Below are positions 7,560 through 14,097 of a DNA stretch of 64,000 bases, in pieces. Source of the DNA: CAXBID01 sp963815305 (GTDB taxonomy: Bacteria; Bacteroidota; Bacteroidia; Flavobacteriales; Flavobacteriaceae); assembly GCA_963815305.1 (NCBI GenBank), contig CAWFFW010000001.1:2480001-2544000 (forward strand), written 5' to 3'. A model generated the notes under the pieces. That model was not told the origin of the DNA, searched no databases, and worked only from the letters and a program-made list of their open reading frames with translations. A program made the position numbers and the translations under genes. The stretch's first letter is position 1, and every line of letters starts with the position of its first letter.

Positions 7560-7625
7560 CCTAAACAGCATTACCTGTTCTAGGTTCAATGGGTATGATC
7601 TCAGCCGATAATAGGCACCCCTTTT
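7560..7625 (-). ncRNA. TPP riboswitch (THI element)
   Basis: The minus-strand sequence begins GGGGTGCC and continues with GGCTGAGATCATACCC, then TTGAACCTAGAACAGGTAATGC and a closing TAGGA. These are the conserved parts of the thiamine pyrophosphate riboswitch (Rfam TPP, RF00059): the CUGAGA pyrimidine-sensing loop, ACCC, GAACCUG and GGUAAUGC. It lies about 165 bases upstream of the TonB receptor ATG. A -7 element (TACATTTG, 7638-7645) directly precedes it, so the receptor has its own TPP-controlled transcript separate from the arfB operon. I see no GC-rich terminator between aptamer and gene, which hints at control of translation. Confidence 0.95.
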
Positions 7626-7637
7626 TTGAGAACGGTG

Positions 7638-7645
7638 CAAATGTA
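7638..7645 (-). promoter_or_regulatory. Putative -7 promoter element ahead of the TPP riboswitch
   Basis: TACATTTG on the minus strand fits TAnnTTTG and is followed by CACC as in other strong promoters in this window. The predicted RNA start falls a few bases before the aptamer. A clear -33 TTTG is lacking. Confidence 0.5.
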
Positions 7646-7652
7646 ATAACGA

Positions 7653-7682
7653 ATTATCAATTATCGATTACTAATTGATAAT
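7653..7682. terminator. AT-rich hairpin downstream of arfB
   Basis: ATTATCAATTA and TAATTGATAAT form an 11-bp palindromic stem with an 8-base loop, 5 bases past the arfB stop. The T-run (7683-7687) is on the plus-strand side, so as a minus-strand terminator it is imperfect. It separates the arfB operon from the riboswitch transcript. Confidence 0.45.
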
Positions 7683-7686
7683 TTTT

Positions 7687-8094
7687 TTATTCTAAATCTG
7701 GTTTTTTCCTGTTTGCCTTTTTATCTGAAAGGTTTCGTTTGTTTCTTAACCGTTTTCTGATAACCGATTTTGGAATTTTTGTACGAATTCGTTTTTTAGG
7801 TATTATTAATGCCGCATCAATAATACTAAAAAACCGTTTTATGATAATCTCTTTGTTTTTATGCTGACTTCTACTTTCTCCGCATTGTAAAATAAGTACA
7901 GCTTCTTTGGTTAGTCTACTTTGAAGTTTTGTTAGAAGTCTCTCTTTTTGATATTCTGAAAAGGCTAAAGAATTAGCCACATCAAAACTCAACTCAATTT
8001 TTGATGAAACTTTATTTACATGTTGCCCTCCACTACCCGAACTTCTAATCGCTTTAGAGTTAAGTTCGTTTAATAAAATTACTTTATCATACAT
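7687..8094 (-). CDS. arfB: Alternative ribosome-rescue factor ArfB (peptidyl-tRNA hydrolase)
   Basis: ArfB (YaeJ family, 135 residues) enters the empty A site of stalled ribosomes and hydrolyses the peptidyl-tRNA without a stop codon. The catalytic GGQ motif is in RSSGSGGQHVNKVSSKIEL near residues 18-36. The C-terminal third is a highly basic tail (KKRIRTKIPKSVIRKRLRNKRN), the part that inserts into the mRNA entry channel in known ArfB structures. Its ATG overlaps the DUF4301 stop as TAATG, so the two are translationally coupled. It is the last gene of the minus-strand operon that starts with the thiamine-binding protein. Confidence 0.95.
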   Translation of the reverse strand: MYDKVILLNELNSKAIRSSGSGGQHVNKVSSKIELSFDVANSLAFSEYQKERLLTKLQSRLTKEAVLILQCGESRSQHKNKEIIIKRFFSIIDAALIIPKKRIRTKIPKSVIRKRLRNKRNLSDKKANRKKPDLE

Positions 8095-9644
8095 TATGAG
8101 ACTTGATGCGGTGGTCTTAATAAATCATTTACGGTTTTAACTGGGTTAAAAGTTTCTAAAGGCACTTCAACAAAAATAGAATTCCAGTAAGCCATACTTC
8201 CATTCCATAAACCAGGAAGTTCTAAGGCTTGTATCTCAATGCCATTTTGTGTTTTCATGGTTATAAAAGCCGCTTCAGCATCTACAAAATCCATAAGATT
8301 AAACTTTTCACCTTTAAAGTTTTTAACGCCGCAAACTAAATCGGTTGGATTAAAATGCGTGGCGTTTTTAACAATACTTGATTGCGATTCATCATCAATA
8401 TCTATCTGTGCAAATTCAACAATTTGTAATGAAATATTACCATCTTCATCTTTTACCCAAAATGGCCCACCGCCTAGTTCACCTTCATTTTTAACCATAC
8501 CACAAACACGAATTGGGCGGTTAAATTTACCTTTTAAATAAGCTACTTTTTTATTAAAATTCAAACCATTAAAATCATCATCAAAAACTAAATTCATTTT
8601 ATTTGATGCAAAATCTACCATCGCTTTTAAATCGTTTTCTGTAACAGATGTACTATCCAATAGGTTTAAAAACCTAAAAGCTTGTTCTTGAACTTTTAAG
8701 AGTACTCCTGCCAATAACTCTTTATACTCAGAAACTTCAATATTCATTTCTGCAACCACGATATTATCAATATTTTTTATAAAGATAATATCGTTATTTA
8801 GGTCATTCAAATTTTCTAATAATGCACCATGACCTGCTGGCCTGAACAAAATAGAGTCATCATCTTTTCTAAAAATCGTATTATCAGTAGTTAGAGCTAA
8901 AACCTCAGTAGCTTCTTTTTGATATGAGAATGAGATATTGAACGTTGTATTCAATTGCTCTTCAAGCGCGGTCTTAACGGTTTTTAATTCAGCATTAAAA
9001 TACTCGTGGTGTTTTTCTGAAACTGTAAAATGAAGATTTGCATTGCCATTTGAAGAAGCATACAAAGTAGATTCAAATAAATGCTCTTGAAAAGCCGTTT
9101 TTGAAACATCTTCATATCTGTGAAATGGCAACAATCCCTTTGGGAAAAAACTATAATTTAAGGCCTCTTCATTCAACATGATTTTAACAAATTCCATATA
9201 CATTTCATCTTCTGACAAACTATCAAAATTTGGATTTGTTTCCTTAAGTTTTAATAAAACAGGCTCATAGAAAGGGAACTTATTTAAATTTGAAATAAAG
9301 GTTTTCATTAAACCTTTATTAGTTTTTTGAATATAGTCACTAATATCCTCGTTAGATGCATTAAAGTTATTAAGAAACTGAAATAAAAATTTAAACATTC
9401 TTGATGCTGCACCAGAAGCGGGAACAAATTTTATGATGTCTAAGCTTTCTTTTTTAGTTTGATAAAATGCAATCAACGCCTTAGTTTCCGCATCATTGTA
9501 TTTTTCAATACCCTCTCCAATAGTTGCAGCAGCAATTAAATTTGAATAGGACATCCCATTTTTAATACGTGATATTTGAGAATTAACTTGATCAATAGTT
9601 ATTCCTTTATTTTCAATTTGTTGAATATCGTTTTTTGTAAACAT
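8094..9644 (-). CDS. DUF4301 family protein
   Basis: A 516-residue cytoplasmic protein that I recognise as DUF4301, a family found mainly in Bacteroidota with no assigned function. Features that can be seen: KFVPASGAASRMFKFL near residue 75, a glycine-rich ILFRPAGHGALLENL segment near 265, IRVCGMVKNEGELGGGPFWVK near 385 and TDLVCGVKNFKG near 435. Glycine-rich loops and scattered Asp/Glu residues give it the look of a sugar-phosphate nucleotidyltransferase-like enzyme, but that is only an impression. It overlaps both neighbours by one base (TAATG on each side), between the NadR-type kinase and ArfB, so it is made together with them. Confidence 0.8.
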   Translation of the reverse strand: MFTKNDIQQIENKGITIDQVNSQISRIKNGMSYSNLIAAATIGEGIEKYNDAETKALIAFYQTKKESLDIIKFVPASGAASRMFKFLFQFLNNFNASNEDISDYIQKTNKGLMKTFISNLNKFPFYEPVLLKLKETNPNFDSLSEDEMYMEFVKIMLNEEALNYSFFPKGLLPFHRYEDVSKTAFQEHLFESTLYASSNGNANLHFTVSEKHHEYFNAELKTVKTALEEQLNTTFNISFSYQKEATEVLALTTDNTIFRKDDDSILFRPAGHGALLENLNDLNNDIIFIKNIDNIVVAEMNIEVSEYKELLAGVLLKVQEQAFRFLNLLDSTSVTENDLKAMVDFASNKMNLVFDDDFNGLNFNKKVAYLKGKFNRPIRVCGMVKNEGELGGGPFWVKDEDGNISLQIVEFAQIDIDDESQSSIVKNATHFNPTDLVCGVKNFKGEKFNLMDFVDAEAAFITMKTQNGIEIQALELPGLWNGSMAYWNSIFVEVPLETFNPVKTVNDLLRPPHQVS

Positions 9645-10213
9645 TAGTTTTTGGGGTTTAATAGTTTGTCAATATGCTTTATTGCTATTTTAAGACGTTC
9701 TTTTTTATCACCTCTTAAAATAACGTACGGTCTGTTATTTTTTATTAATTCGTTTTCAAAAGCCTTAAACATTTGTAATCTTTCTTCCGGTTTATCGCGC
9801 AAATCATCAGCTTCCCAAGGGGTATCAATATACGTTAAAAAATACATGTCATATTTATTTTCTAAAGCAAATTTCTCTAAAACAGGATCACAACTCCCTA
9901 AGTAATAGGCTTCTGAATATACTTTAGTTTCTAATAAATCGGTATCACAAATTAATACAGAATTTGTTTTTTTGGCTAATTCATTTTCAAATTTCATCTG
10001 CCCTTCGGCGATAGATAATAAATCTTTTGGCTCACAGGTTTTACGTTCGTTATTCCATTTATTTTGAAGATATTCGCGGGCGTATTCTGGTACCCAAACC
10101 GAATTATAGTGACGCGCTAACTGACGAGATAGTGTTGTTTTTCCCGTAGATTCGGGTCCAAACAGAACTACTTTTATGCAATTTGCTGGTTGTTGTTTAT
10201 ATTTTTCTTCCAT
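9644..10213 (-). CDS. NadR-type P-loop kinase (candidate thiamine or nicotinamide-riboside kinase)
   Basis: A 189-residue ATPase resembling the C-terminal ribosylnicotinamide kinase domain of NadR. The Walker A loop GPESTGKTT is at residues 19-27, followed by VPEYAREYLQ near 45, a Walker B-like segment SVLICDTDLLETKVYSEAY near 93, and a lid with the conserved DDLRDKPEER near 140. It lacks the adenylyltransferase domain of full NadR. The start overlaps the PnuC-family gene by 40 bases, so kinase and permease are made together. The usual reading is uptake and phosphorylation of nicotinamide riboside. The neighbouring thiamine-binding protein and TPP-riboswitch receptor suggest instead that the substrate may be thiamine; sequence alone cannot decide. 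Confidence 0.85.
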   Translation of the reverse strand: MEEKYKQQPANCIKVVLFGPESTGKTTLSRQLARHYNSVWVPEYAREYLQNKWNNERKTCEPKDLLSIAEGQMKFENELAKKTNSVLICDTDLLETKVYSEAYYLGSCDPVLEKFALENKYDMYFLTYIDTPWEADDLRDKPEERLQMFKAFENELIKNNRPYVILRGDKKERLKIAIKHIDKLLNPKN

Positions 10214-10806
10214 GCTAGATAACCAAAAATGGCGATAAATGTAAATATGAGATATTGAAAACTCGTAAAAGTGAATCCTTTATAAAAATATAATGGCACA
10301 GAAATAACATCTCCAACTATCCAAAAAATCCAATTTTCAAGTTTTCGTTTTGCCATTAGCCACATGCCTACAAAAAATATGCCTGTTGTTATTGTATCAA
10401 CATAAGCGACCCAACTTATCCATTTTCCAAAACTTTTGTAAACTAAATAAACAAATAGAAGCGTTGCTAAAAATATAGCTATACTCGTTTTTTTTTCGTT
10501 GAAAGTCATTCTTTCTATAGGCGTAACATGTTTATCATCATTTTTTCTAGTCCAAATGTACCACCCATAAACACTCATTATAAAATAATATGCATTTATC
10601 ATCATATCGCCTAAAAGCTCCCATTTTAGAAGTAAGTAGACAAAAATAACGGTGCTTATCATGCCTGTTGGAAACACCAAAATATTATTTTCCTTTGAGA
10701 ACCAAACGGATAAAAACCCGAAAATCACAGCAATAATTTCTAAAACAATATCTAAAGTTTCGTAATCTGAATATTGCCCAAAGAAAAACTCAAAAATGGG
10801 GTTCAT
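10174..10806 (-). CDS. PnuC-family vitamin permease (PnuC/PnuT)
   Basis: A 210-residue membrane protein with about seven predicted helices and the family signature YGWYIWTRKN (W-x-x-W) near residue 80. PnuC-family proteins are facilitators that take up unphosphorylated vitamins and rely on a cytoplasmic kinase to trap them. PnuC carries nicotinamide riboside and PnuT carries thiamine. Here the gene is between a thiamine-binding protein (overlap 17 bases) and a NadR-type kinase (overlap 40 bases), and a TPP-riboswitch receptor lies downstream on the same strand. I favour thiamine (PnuT) on context, with nicotinamide riboside as the alternative. Confidence 0.88.
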   Translation of the reverse strand: MNPIFEFFFGQYSDYETLDIVLEIIAVIFGFLSVWFSKENNILVFPTGMISTVIFVYLLLKWELLGDMMINAYYFIMSVYGWYIWTRKNDDKHVTPIERMTFNEKKTSIAIFLATLLFVYLVYKSFGKWISWVAYVDTITTGIFFVGMWLMAKRKLENWIFWIVGDVISVPLYFYKGFTFTSFQYLIFTFIAIFGYLAWKKNINNNQQIA

Positions 10807-11050
10807 AATCTTGTCTGTCAGATTTTACGATTTTCATGTATAGCAAACCACGATCAATAAGCTCAAAAGCTTCTTTTATTTCATTTTGAAGTATGCGCAT
10901 AACTTCATCATAATCTCCATAAACTTGTGTGCTTAGTGGATTTTCAAGAACTTTTAAATTTGAAGCTCTTAATTTTTTTATGAAATGAATAATTGCAGGT
11001 TCAAAATCGTCCTGCAATGGCGTTAAGGTTAATTCTACTGATATTTTCAT
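10790..11050 (-). CDS. Thiamine-binding protein (Thiamine_BP / MTH1187 family)
   Basis: An 86-residue protein of the Thiamine_BP family (UPF0045, related to the YkoF thiamine-binding domain). It is a small ferredoxin-like fold that forms tetramers and binds thiamine in characterised relatives. The whole length matches the family: MKISVELTLTPL at the start, IIHFIKKLRAS, NPLSTQVYGDYDEVM near 38-52 and the terminal DRQDYEPHF. It overlaps the permease gene by 17 bases. It has no signal peptide and so acts in the cytoplasm, perhaps holding thiamine after entry. A hairpin repeat (11051-11090) abuts its start codon. Confidence 0.88.
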   Translation of the reverse strand: MKISVELTLTPLQDDFEPAIIHFIKKLRASNLKVLENPLSTQVYGDYDEVMRILQNEIKEAFELIDRGLLYMKIVKSDRQDYEPHF

Positions 11051-11090
11051 TCTCTCTTAAATCTCTCCGAAGGAGAAAAACTGTTATGGG
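11051..11090. repeat. Short hairpin repeat, copy 2 (TCTCC-GAA-GGAGA)
   Basis: The element reads TTAAATCTCTCCGAAGGAGA then AAAACTGTTATG on the plus strand and ends exactly at the start codon of the thiamine-binding protein gene (ATG at 11050, minus strand). It closely matches the copy at 41281-41322. One stem pair differs between the copies but stays paired (T-A here, C-G there). Confidence 0.75.
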
Positions 11091-11117
11091 TTAAACTTAA
11101 TTTAAACTTTCACACCC

Positions 11118-11882
11118 TCATTTTCGTTTTTTCCCTTTGGGAAAATGTCCAACGAACCATGGGGATTTTAATGTATCAAAAAACAATTCATCTTTCTCAA
11201 ATGCTGTACCAATAACTACAAGATCTGCACCAGAATGATAGGCGTTTTCTAACTGTTTTTTATTTCTAATGCCTCCACCAACAATTAGCGGAATGTTTAT
11301 TTCTTCCTTTACTGCTGTAATTATTTCAGCATTTAAATATGTTTTCGCACCGCTTCCAGCTTCCAAATATATAAGTTTCATCCCTAATAACTCTCCTGCT
11401 ATAGCTGTATCAACTATATTTTGAATATTATTTCTAGATATTGGTTTTGTTTGAGTCACTTTTTCAACCGCGGTTTCATGTCCGCTTTCAATCAATAAAT
11501 AGCCCGTTGAGATAATTTCTAAACTGGTTTTTTTAATCTTAGATATGGCTTGAACATGCTTCCCTATTAAATACTCGGCATTTCTACCAGATAGCAAGGA
11601 TAAAAACAAAAGCGCGTTGGCTTTATCTGAAATCTGACAAACATCACCAGGAAATAAAACAATTGGTAAATTGGTAAATTTTTGAATATGATTGACTAAA
11701 ACATCTGTTTTATGTTCTTCAACAGTGCTGCCACCAACAAATATATGTGTAACTATTGATGCATTTGTTTTTTCAATAAAAACCTTGGTATGTTTTAAAC
11801 TAAATTTATCAGGATCTATTAAAACAGCAAGTAGCTTTTCTCCCTTTAAAATTGAAGCTTGTATGTTTGTATAAATACTCAT
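11118..11882 (-). CDS. Geranylgeranylglyceryl/heptaprenylglyceryl phosphate synthase family protein
   Basis: A 254-residue TIM-barrel prenyltransferase of the GGGPS/PcrB family, which joins a polyprenyl diphosphate to glycerol-1-phosphate. Visible family elements are LLAVLIDPDKFS near residue 18, HIFVGGSTVEEH, LPIVLFPGDVCQIS, YLEAGSGA near 178, LIVGGGIRNKKQL near 205 and ADLVVIGTAFEKD near 225; the glycine loops bind phosphate. Homologues are common in Bacteroidota, where the physiological role of the ether lipid is not settled. I chose the ATG at 11882, not an upstream in-frame ATG at 11903, because it forms a TAATG overlap with the stop of the phosphopantetheinyl transferase gene. Confidence 0.9.
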   Translation of the reverse strand: MSIYTNIQASILKGEKLLAVLIDPDKFSLKHTKVFIEKTNASIVTHIFVGGSTVEEHKTDVLVNHIQKFTNLPIVLFPGDVCQISDKANALLFLSLLSGRNAEYLIGKHVQAISKIKKTSLEIISTGYLLIESGHETAVEKVTQTKPISRNNIQNIVDTAIAGELLGMKLIYLEAGSGAKTYLNAEIITAVKEEINIPLIVGGGIRNKKQLENAYHSGADLVVIGTAFEKDELFFDTLKSPWFVGHFPKGKKRK

Positions 11883-12508
11883 TAACAAATAGCATAAGCA
11901 CAAATAAATCCCTCAAATTCTAAATATTGAATGTGGTATCTGTATTTTTTATTCTCATAATCAATCCATGCTATAGTTTTGTTATCAATCAATTCAAAAG
12001 GAATTACCAAACAATGTTTTTTAAAACTCAACCCAGGGGCTGCAAATAATTTATATAAAGATTCTTTCACACACCAAATAGTTGTAAGCTTTTTAATATA
12101 ATTTGCATCACCTTCTTTTAAATAGTCAAACTCATAATCAATAAATTTATGAGCTATAACGGCAATTTTATCACGTTGTTTTTCAATGTCAATACCAATT
12201 TTAAAATCACTTACAATAATTGCTGAAAAATTAAATGAATGCGTAATAGAAATTTTTTTACCATCGTTTAAATGAGGTTTTCCATTTTCATCATAGTATA
12301 AATCTTCATCAAAATAATCAAATTCAGCCAATAGCTTACGTACACTTAAAAACCCGCGTTGGTGTAATTCACTTTTCATGCTTAAAACACGTTCTAGACT
12401 TTGAGGTTTGAGTTTAAGGTTATTCATCAAATCCTCATACGATTCTGAAATTTTCCAGATTTTAACAGTAGTTTGTGAATTTGGAATAATAGTTTTATAA
12501 AGTGGCAT
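11882..12508 (-). CDS. 4'-phosphopantetheinyl transferase (Sfp type)
   Basis: A 208-residue Sfp-superfamily enzyme that transfers phosphopantetheine from CoA to a carrier-protein serine. The two magnesium-binding blocks are present: GIDIEKQRDKI near residue 108 and WCVKESLYKLFA near 148 (the W-x-x-KE-x-x-x-K pattern). An N-terminal PHLNDGKKISITHS motif near 82 holds the CoA site. Which carrier it serves is not visible here. It is coupled to the downstream GGGPS gene by TAATG and is divergent from ahcY. Confidence 0.88.
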   Translation of the reverse strand: MPLYKTIIPNSQTTVKIWKISESYEDLMNNLKLKPQSLERVLSMKSELHQRGFLSVRKLLAEFDYFDEDLYYDENGKPHLNDGKKISITHSFNFSAIIVSDFKIGIDIEKQRDKIAVIAHKFIDYEFDYLKEGDANYIKKLTTIWCVKESLYKLFAAPGLSFKKHCLVIPFELIDNKTIAWIDYENKKYRYHIQYLEFEGFICAYAIC

Positions 12509-12531
12509 TTAATTTTCTGAAAGTTATTAGT

Positions 12532-12539
12532 TATCTTTG
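12532..12539 (+). promoter_or_regulatory. Putative ahcY -7 promoter element
   Basis: TATCTTTG followed by CA matches the TAnnTTTG consensus. It would start RNA at about 12546, giving ahcY a leader of some 95 bases. No strong TTTG is found at the -33 position. Confidence 0.5.
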
Positions 12540-12553
12540 CAAAGCCTGAATAA

Positions 12554-12613
12554 ATGAATATTTTAGAAGACGAATTTAGCCATTTTTTGGGTACTAACCA
12601 TTATTCATTATAG
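12554..12613 (+). CDS. Possible 19-codon leader ORF upstream of ahcY
   Basis: An ATG just after the predicted transcription start opens a 19-residue frame (MNILEDEFSHFLGTNHYSL) that ends in TAG 27 bases before ahcY. There is no Shine-Dalgarno, as is normal in this group. It may be a regulatory leader peptide or chance; nothing else supports translation. Confidence 0.2.
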   Translation: MNILEDEFSHFLGTNHYSL

Positions 12614-12640
12614 GTTTTAAAACAAAAAATAAAATTAATT

Positions 12641-13957
12641 ATGAGCACAAAAACATTGCCTTACGTTGCTAACAAAGTAAAAGATATTGCACTTGCTGAT
12701 TGGGGACGAAAAGAAATAGAATTAGCTGAAGCAGAGATGCCTGGACTTATGAGTTTACGTGAAGAATACGGAAATTCTCAACCGCTTAAAGGCGCAAGAA
12801 TTGCTGGATGTTTACACATGACCATACAAACCGCTGTGTTAATTGAAACCTTGCAAGCTTTAGGTGCTGAAGTAACTTGGAGTTCTTGTAATATTTTCTC
12901 AACACAAGATCAAGCTGCTGCTGCCATTGCTGCTGCTGGAACTGCTGTTTACGCTTGGAAAGATATGACGGAAGAGGAATTTGATTGGTGTATCGAGCAA
13001 ACTTTATTTTTTGGTGAAGACAGAAAACCACTTAATATGATTTTAGATGATGGTGGCGATTTAACCAATATGGTTTTAGATAGATACCCTGAATTAGCTG
13101 CAGGAATTAAAGGTTTATCTGAAGAAACCACAACAGGAGTTCACAGACTTTACGAGCGCGTTAAAAAAGGAACGTTACCAATGCCTGCTATTAATGTGAA
13201 CGATTCTGTAACTAAATCGAAATTTGATAATAAATACGGATGTAAAGAAAGTGCCGTTGATGCTGTGCGTCGTGCTACTGATCTTATGCTAGCTGGAAAA
13301 CGAGTAACTGTTTGTGGCTATGGCGATGTTGGTAAAGGTACTGCAGCCTCTTTCAAAGGCGCTGGAAGTATTGTAACAGTTACGGAAATTGATCCTATTT
13401 GTGCGCTTCAAGCCGCCATGGATGGTTTCGAAGTTAAAAAACTAGAAACTGTTATTGGTAACACAGATATTGTTATTACGTCTACGGGTAATAAAGATAT
13501 CGTACAATCGCGTCACTTTGAAGCCTTGAAAGACAAAGCTATTGTTTGTAATATTGGGCATTTTGATAATGAAATTGATATGGCTTGGTTAAACAAAAAT
13601 CACGGTCATACAAAAAATACAATTAAGCCACAAGTTGATAAATACACCGTTAATGGAAAAGATATAATTATTCTAGCTGAAGGTCGTTTAGTAAATTTAG
13701 GCTGTGCTACGGGTCATCCTAGTTTTGTAATGAGCAACTCGTTTACAAACCAAACTTTGGCTCAAATAGAACTTTGGAAAAATAGCGATAAATATAAAAA
13801 TGATGTGTATATGCTGCCAAAATATTTAGATGAAAAAGTAGCAAAACTACACTTAGAAAAAATTGGTGTTGAGCTAACCGAACTTCGTAAAGAACAAGCA
13901 GATTATATTGGTGTAAAACAAGAAGGCCCTTTTAAGCCTGAGTATTATAGATACTAA
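12641..13957 (+). CDS. ahcY: Adenosylhomocysteinase (S-adenosylhomocysteine hydrolase)
   Basis: A 438-residue NAD-dependent enzyme that splits S-adenosylhomocysteine to adenosine and homocysteine, relieving inhibition of methyltransferases. Substrate-site blocks include GCLHMTIQTAVL near residue 57, WSSCNIFSTQD near 81, and NVNDSVTKSKFDNKYGC near 185 with the catalytic Lys and Asp. The NAD-binding loop GYGDVGKG is at about 225-232. The C-terminus KPEYYRY, which reaches into the neighbouring subunit's NAD site, is intact. Length and order are typical. It is monocistronic: a promoter-like element lies upstream and a hairpin terminator lies directly downstream. Confidence 0.98.
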   Translation: MSTKTLPYVANKVKDIALADWGRKEIELAEAEMPGLMSLREEYGNSQPLKGARIAGCLHMTIQTAVLIETLQALGAEVTWSSCNIFSTQDQAAAAIAAAGTAVYAWKDMTEEEFDWCIEQTLFFGEDRKPLNMILDDGGDLTNMVLDRYPELAAGIKGLSEETTTGVHRLYERVKKGTLPMPAINVNDSVTKSKFDNKYGCKESAVDAVRRATDLMLAGKRVTVCGYGDVGKGTAASFKGAGSIVTVTEIDPICALQAAMDGFEVKKLETVIGNTDIVITSTGNKDIVQSRHFEALKDKAIVCNIGHFDNEIDMAWLNKNHGHTKNTIKPQVDKYTVNGKDIIILAEGRLVNLGCATGHPSFVMSNSFTNQTLAQIELWKNSDKYKNDVYMLPKYLDEKVAKLHLEKIGVELTELRKEQADYIGVKQEGPFKPEYYRY

Positions 13958-13982
13958 GAATTTTTTATTTTTATATAATTTT

Positions 13983-14013
13983 AAACCCGAGCATTAAATG
14001 CTTGGGTTTTTTA
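13983..14013 (+). terminator. Intrinsic terminator of ahcY
   Basis: AAACCCGAGCAT and ATGCTTGGGTTT form a 12-bp stem with one G-T pair and a TAA loop, followed by TTTTTTATT. It lies 25 bases after the ahcY stop. Confidence 0.9.
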
Positions 14014-14097
14014 TTGAAATCAGTTAATTATAAATTGATATATGGCACAACTAAACATTTGATATTCTTAAATTTGTTAATATGCAATTTTTAAATC

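Noticed and set aside
12540..12640. SAM or SAH riboswitch ahead of ahcY
   Set aside because: The 95-base leader is AT-rich, with no pseudoknot or conserved core that I can recognise.
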